Part shown: positions 60,803 through 64,000 of the stretch, piece after piece | Layout: every line of letters begins with the position of its first letter | Position numbering within the stretch: the stretch's first letter is position 1 | Source of the DNA: Rapidithrix thailandica | Lineage (GTDB): Bacteria; Bacteroidota; Bacteroidia; Cytophagales; Flammeovirgaceae | Reading direction: 5' to 3' | DNA length: 64,000 nt | NCBI RefSeq assembly: GCF_039710355.1 | Contig: NZ_JBDKWZ010000020.1 | Location: forward strand, 1-64,000 | The notes under the pieces: generated by a model | Told to the model about the DNA's origin: nothing | Seen by the model: only the letters and a program-made list of their open reading frames with translations | Database searches by the model: none | Translations under genes and position numbers: made by a program

Positions 60803-61324
60803 CTAACATTTAGCCTCCAACCCTTTTATCATATTTCTCAATATCACCGGTACAATTCTTTTATGAAACGGTTTCACAAATAGCCAATAAACCCGTCCCA
60901 AAGCACCGTGAATTTGTACAATGGTACAAATCGTTAATAAATGTTTTGAATGAGTAAGCTTTTCCTTGATAAAAGAGACCCTGAAATCTAAATGTTTATC
61001 ATTTTCACCTAACAAAACTTCATTTTCAGCCACATCATATATATGAAACAACCCGGTCAATTGTCCTTTTTTTAAGGTGATGGAAGTAACTTCCTTCGTT
61101 TTCCCTGTTTTGAGTCCAACCAGGCTCGCTAAAAAATTCCGGATTTGCATCAATACCTTAATCCATCCCGGGCTTGATTGAAAAAAAGCTTTCACTATAT
61201 CTTCCTTAGTCAATTTTCCTTGTGTTGAAACAGGCGCCTGAAAACCATCTGCAAAATCTATTGTAGAAAAATGCCTACTGACCAGAGTGTTTGACGGGAG
61301 GTTTACTTTTACAATGTTCATCAT
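60803..61324 (-). CDS. DUF2867-family protein
   Basis: A 173-residue protein matching the DUF2867 pattern: TIDFADGFQAPV, a run toward FFQSSPGWIKVLMQIRNFLASLVGLKTG, ENEVLLGENDKHLDFRVSF, and TICTIVQIHGALGRVYWLFVKPFHKRIVPVIL. The family is common next to regulators and redox genes but its reaction is unknown. One TetR operator-like palindrome lies 41 bases upstream of the start and the tetR gene is the next gene upstream, so it is probably the regulated target. Its own terminator follows. Confidence 0.85.
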   Translation of the reverse strand: MMNIVKVNLPSNTLVSRHFSTIDFADGFQAPVSTQGKLTKEDIVKAFFQSSPGWIKVLMQIRNFLASLVGLKTGKTKEVTSITLKKGQLTGLFHIYDVAENEVLLGENDKHLDFRVSFIKEKLTHSKHLLTICTIVQIHGALGRVYWLFVKPFHKRIVPVILRNMIKGLEAKC

Positions 61325-61364
61325 GTGATCGGTTTTGTATAGAAAAAAGAAATCAAAAACAAAC

Positions 61365-61380
61365 CATACAGTATTGTATG
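61365..61380. promoter_or_regulatory. Palindromic operator upstream of the DUF2867 gene
   Basis: CATACAGTATTGTATG is CATACA-N4-TGTATG, identical in its arms to a second site upstream of tetR at 61972. It lies between the tetR stop and the DUF2867 start, 41 bases upstream of the latter. I infer binding by the adjacent TetR protein. Confidence 0.7.
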
Positions 61381-61397
61381 TTTATGGATAAAAAAAC

Positions 61398-61940
61398 TTA
61401 TGGAATTAACTTTTTCTGTTGTTGCCAATACACCTCAAACAATCCGGATAATTCTTGTTCGGATATATCTGGTGACATTTGTTGAATACCTATTAGCATT
61501 GCATAATCCAACTTGGCTGTCAGCCAGGCTTCCTGTTTCTTATATCCCAATGCAAGCAATATTTCTTCAAGGTACTTCAACCGGGACTGGTCTACCCTTT
61601 CCAAATAACTTTTTACGATAGGATCGTAAAACCCCCATGAGCGAATTGCCGCTTCAATGGAATGATTATTCTGTAAAACCAGCTGGCTTAAAATGGATAA
61701 TTTCTCAACCGGAGCTTCTCCTTCATTTGCCTTCTCAATAAATGAATATGTGTTCTCCTGTTCCCATTTTTTTAATAATGCGTCAATATAATTTTCTATA
61801 CTGGTAAAATGATGATAGAATGAGCCACGGGTTACCCCTAGTCGTTCACACAAATACATGATACGGATTTTGTTTTGTGCAAATTCCGAAAGGATTTTAA
61901 ATCCCTCATCCAGCCAATTTTCTTTAGTGAGTCTTGCCAT
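61398..61940 (-). CDS. TetR-family transcriptional regulator
   Basis: A 180-residue one-domain HTH repressor. The N-terminal HTH spans WLDEGFKILSEFAQNKIRIMYLCERLGVTRGSFYHHFTSIENYI (residues ~9-52), the standard TetR pattern with GVTRGSFYHHF as recognition region. The C-terminal ligand-binding domain (RSWGFYDPIVKSYLERVD) is of the AcrR-like type common in Bacteroidota. Matching palindromes lie in its own promoter and before the downstream DUF2867 gene, so it likely represses both. The inducer is unknown. Confidence 0.93.
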   Translation of the reverse strand: MARLTKENWLDEGFKILSEFAQNKIRIMYLCERLGVTRGSFYHHFTSIENYIDALLKKWEQENTYSFIEKANEGEAPVEKLSILSQLVLQNNHSIEAAIRSWGFYDPIVKSYLERVDQSRLKYLEEILLALGYKKQEAWLTAKLDYAMLIGIQQMSPDISEQELSGLFEVYWQQQKKLIP

Positions 61941-61960
61941 AGGGATACAAAGGTAATAGA

Positions 61961-61968
61961 CAAATCTA
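61961..61968 (-). promoter_or_regulatory. -7 element of the tetR promoter
   Basis: On the minus strand this reads TAGATTTG, a good match to TAnnTTTG, about 20 bases before the tetR ATG. The operator at 61972-61987 sits directly upstream of it, as expected for autorepression. Confidence 0.55.
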
Positions 61969-61971
61969 AAA

Positions 61972-61987
61972 CATACAATAATGTATG
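61972..61987. promoter_or_regulatory. Palindromic operator in the tetR promoter
   Basis: CATACAATAATGTATG is the same CATACA-N4-TGTATG palindrome as at 61365. Its position immediately upstream of the -7 element places it over the promoter core, 32 bases before the tetR start. Confidence 0.72.
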
Positions 61988-62006
61988 GTATTGAATTGCT
62001 CTTTGC

Positions 62007-62474
62007 TTATTCAGACATGGCAAAAGCTGTTTCCACCTTTACATCTCCCATTACAAACACGCTTTGGAAATGAGCCATGGCTTCCGTTTCCGCAAGTTTT
62101 TCCATAATAAACTTTTGATAAGCATCCATATCCGCCACCATAATTTTTAACAAATAATCAAAACTTCCTGCAGTATGGTAACACTCCATAATTTCGGAAA
62201 ATTGGAATATATGTTTTTCAAATTTCACGATATCAGGTTTGCTATGGCTTTTCAAGGTCACTTGGCAAAATACAGTCAGTTGCCGGTTAATTCTCTCCTT
62301 GTCCAATAAAGTCACATACCCTTTGATGATTCCTTGCCGCTCCATCCGTTTCACCCGCTCGTAGGCAGGAGTGGTGGAGATACCTGTAGCAGCGGCAATC
62401 TCTTTCATCGTAATACGGGCATTGTTTTGTAACAGCCCCAATATTTTCCGGTCAATGAGGTCTAAATTTTCCAT
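62007..62474 (-). CDS. Lrp/AsnC-family transcriptional regulator
   Basis: A 155-residue Lrp-type regulator. The HTH (LDLIDRKILGLLQNNARITMKEIAAATGISTTPAYERVKRMERQGII, residues 3-48) is followed by the RAM ligand-binding domain (FCQVTLKSHSKPDIVKFEKHIFQFSEIMECYHTAGSFDYLLKIMVADM, residues ~69-116). Such regulators sense amino acids. It is divergent from the histidine decarboxylase gene with a 195-base shared region carrying an inverted repeat, so control of that gene is likely. It ends 20 bases upstream of the tetR operator region. Confidence 0.93.
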   Translation of the reverse strand: MENLDLIDRKILGLLQNNARITMKEIAAATGISTTPAYERVKRMERQGIIKGYVTLLDKERINRQLTVFCQVTLKSHSKPDIVKFEKHIFQFSEIMECYHTAGSFDYLLKIMVADMDAYQKFIMEKLAETEAMAHFQSVFVMGDVKVETAFAMSE

Positions 62475-62488
62475 AGAATAATTTTCTG

Positions 62489-62546
62489 ATTTTTATTGGC
62501 AAAGGAGTAAACAAAAATAGTTTTTTCCAATAAAGCCAATAAAAAT
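62489..62546. promoter_or_regulatory. Inverted repeat between the Lrp and histidine decarboxylase genes
   Basis: ATTTTTATTGGC (62489-62500) is a perfect inverted match to GCCAATAAAAAT (62535-62546), with an extra CCAATAAA at 62527-62534 in between. The arms lie about 46 bases centre to centre, i.e. several helical turns on one face, as Lrp proteins often bind. The binding factor is inferred. Confidence 0.5.
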
Positions 62547-62610
62547 AGATTTATTTTCCAAGTTAAAATCATAATCAAGAATTATACACTATATATACTT
62601 GTTTTACTAT

Positions 62611-62618
62611 TAAATTTG
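62611..62618 (+). promoter_or_regulatory. Candidate -7 element of the histidine decarboxylase gene
   Basis: TAAATTTG fits TAnnTTTG about 52 bases before the ATG at 62670, downstream of the inverted repeat. Confidence 0.4.
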
Positions 62619-62669
62619 TCTATAAAAAATTTAACAAATCGGTTCATTCATCCAATAACTAACACCACT

Positions 62670-63809
62670 ATGAATACCATCGACACACATAAGGCACTGG
62701 ATTGTTTATCAGACAGTTTAAAGTCGAATGCACAAAAGAGTTTAGGCTACCCGGTGGCTAAGGATTTTGACTATTCCTTCCTCTACCCTTTCTTACAATT
62801 GCCGTTAAACAATATAGGAGACCCTTTTACACCTTCTACTTATAAGGTAGATACTAGAGAAGTTGAACGGGAAGTCCTGAATTTCATGGCTCAACTTTTC
62901 AGAGCTCCTAAGGATCACTGGTGGGGATATGTAACCAATGGGGGGTCTGAAGGCAACCTTTACGGGCTTTACCTGGCTAGAGAATATTTTCCGAAAGGGA
63001 TGGTATATTACTCTCAGGCCACTCATTATAGTGTGACCAAAAATCTTCATTTACTGGATATGCCCAGAGTGGTGATCAAAGCACAGGAAAACGGAGAAAT
63101 CGACTATGAGGACTTACGGCAGACCTTGCAAATCAACCGGCATATCACTCCCATTATTTTCATCAATATTGGTACTACAATGAAAGAGGCCAAAGATGAT
63201 TTAAAAAAGATTCGCCAAATGCTGGATGAGTTGGCCATTGAAGATTATCATATTCATGCCGATGGGGCCTTGTCAGGAATGATCGCCCCCTTCTTAACCC
63301 CTCGTCCGGCCTTCGATTTTGCAGATGGGGTGGATAGCATTGCAGTAAGCGGACATAAATTTATTGGCTCCCCCATCCCTTGCGGGTTTGTATTGGTAAA
63401 GAAACATTTAAGGGATAAAATTGCCCGGTCCATCTCCTATATAGGCAGTGAGGACACCACCATTTCCGGTTCCAGAAACGGATTTACCCCCTTAGTACTC
63501 TGGTATGCGATCAAACAATTGGGCAAGGAAGGGCTGGCTCAACGAGCACAACAGAGCCTCCAACTAGCCGAATATACTGAAAACAGACTGAAGGAAATGG
63601 GTATCCCGGCTTGGCGAAACCCTAATGCAATCACTGTGGTTTTTCCTGATCCGGGACCTGAAATTACTCATAAATGGCAATTAGCCGTAGAAAAGGGCAT
63701 CACTCATGTCATTTTAATGCCTGGTACGGACACACATCAAATTAATGCTTTTTTGGAGGATATGGCAACAACTGTAATCCCAAAAGGTGAGTTTGCAATG
63801 ATTGATTAA
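62670..63809 (+). CDS. hdc: PLP-dependent histidine decarboxylase (group II)
   Basis: A 379-residue enzyme matching the ~378-residue bacterial histidine decarboxylases, which form histamine from histidine. Motifs: GDPFTPSTYKVDTREVEREVLNFMAQLF, VTNGGSEGNLYGLYLARE, YYSQATHYSVTKNLHLL, FINIGTTMKEAKDD, IHADGALSGMIAPFL with the PLP-ring Asp, and VSGHKFIGSPIPCGF with the Schiff-base Lys. A serine decarboxylase role is possible in this close family. The ATG at 62670 gives the family start; an in-frame TTG further up was rejected. No histidine/histamine antiporter gene is seen in the remaining 190 bases. Confidence 0.88.
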   Translation: MNTIDTHKALDCLSDSLKSNAQKSLGYPVAKDFDYSFLYPFLQLPLNNIGDPFTPSTYKVDTREVEREVLNFMAQLFRAPKDHWWGYVTNGGSEGNLYGLYLAREYFPKGMVYYSQATHYSVTKNLHLLDMPRVVIKAQENGEIDYEDLRQTLQINRHITPIIFINIGTTMKEAKDDLKKIRQMLDELAIEDYHIHADGALSGMIAPFLTPRPAFDFADGVDSIAVSGHKFIGSPIPCGFVLVKKHLRDKIARSISYIGSEDTTISGSRNGFTPLVLWYAIKQLGKEGLAQRAQQSLQLAEYTENRLKEMGIPAWRNPNAITVVFPDPGPEITHKWQLAVEKGITHVILMPGTDTHQINAFLEDMATTVIPKGEFAMID

Positions 63810-63818
63810 CAAAGGTAG

Positions 63819-63871
63819 GTAATGGGTGATTAGTAGCATCATAGTTAAGTAAACTACTAACCACCCATTAC
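63819..63871. terminator. Long hairpin after the histidine decarboxylase gene
   Basis: GTAATGGGTGATTAGTAG (63819-63836) pairs with CTACTAACCACCCATTAC (63854-63871) with one mismatch and a 17-base loop. The following T-tract is weak (CTATTTAATT), so terminator function is plausible but not certain. The rest of the window (to 64000) shows no supported gene. Confidence 0.5.
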
Positions 63872-64000
63872 TATTTAATTCAAGTTGCCGTTTATGAGCA
63901 ATGAGAAATTCCCTACCCCTTGTGTGAAAGGGCATTTTCAATGTTCTCTTCTTCCATTCGTCCCTTCAAGCGTTATCCCGCGACTTGTGTAAAGTAGTTT

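Noticed and set aside
60501..60806. A 101-codon + strand frame between the 720-residue gene and DUF2867
   Set aside because: It runs through a clear minus-strand terminator hairpin, has no recognisable domain and overlaps the DUF2867 end; composition looks non-coding.

Overview
The window looks like a chromosomal segment of a Bacteroidota bacterium, most plausibly a Cytophagales-type organism. The grounds are a C-terminal type IX secretion sorting domain on one secreted protein, LytS/LytTR-type two-component genes, a TolB-propeller/barrel outer-membrane protein of the Bacteroidota kind, almost no Shine-Dalgarno sequences, several TAnnTTTG -7 promoter elements, and abundant small lipoproteins. 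The species cannot be named from this sequence alone.

Region 1 (1-18904, all +) is a cell-surface polysaccharide locus. It opens with the 3' part of pseI (pseudaminic acid synthase). A visibly AT-richer block of transferred character follows: flippase, acetyltransferase, capsule-type transferase, Wzy-like polymerase, glycosyltransferases and a YdjC-type deacetylase, interrupted by a wrecked IS5-family transposase (about 7993-8638). It closes with a bacillosamine-type module: PglC-like phosphoglycosyl transferase, PglD acyltransferase, PglE aminotransferase and PglF dehydratase. Inside that module sits a three-gene acyl cassette (ACP, ketoacyl synthase III, SDR reductase), followed after pglD by a YdcF/ElyC-like gene. 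I infer that the cassette makes a short hydroxyacyl group used to N-acylate the 4-amino sugar. A perfect 20-bp hairpin ends the locus.

Region 2 (18945-25912, -) has a LytTR response regulator, a degenerate pseudo-histidine kinase, an intact LytS-type kinase, an exported protein with about ten strict 34-residue repeats, a hydroxypyruvate-isomerase-like TIM barrel and trhO. Region 3 (26578-43679) holds two tiny overlapping lipoprotein genes missed by ordinary ORF cut-offs, a TPR lipoprotein, mazG, an NfeD-like protein, a T9SS cargo protein, metF with a long structured leader, a membrane protein, an Lhr-type helicase, maeB, a propeller lipoprotein, a 52-residue membrane protein and an AddA-like helicase-nuclease.

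Region 4 (43744-44327, -) carries four nearly identical tRNA-Lys(TTT) genes and one tRNA-Leu(GAG). Region 5 (44462-57166) mixes envelope, signalling and sugar genes: a TPR/SH3 membrane protein, a lone receiver, a 1073-residue propeller/barrel protein, a dolichol-phosphate-mannose-synthase-like enzyme, an aldose epimerase relative, DoxX, an EEP phosphohydrolase, a GT-C mannosyltransferase-like protein and a PAS histidine kinase. Region 6 (57177-63809) has a COG3541-type nucleotidyltransferase next to a 720-residue protein I do not recognise, a TetR regulator with two matching palindromic operators controlling itself and a DUF2867 gene, and an Lrp-type regulator divergent from a PLP histidine decarboxylase.
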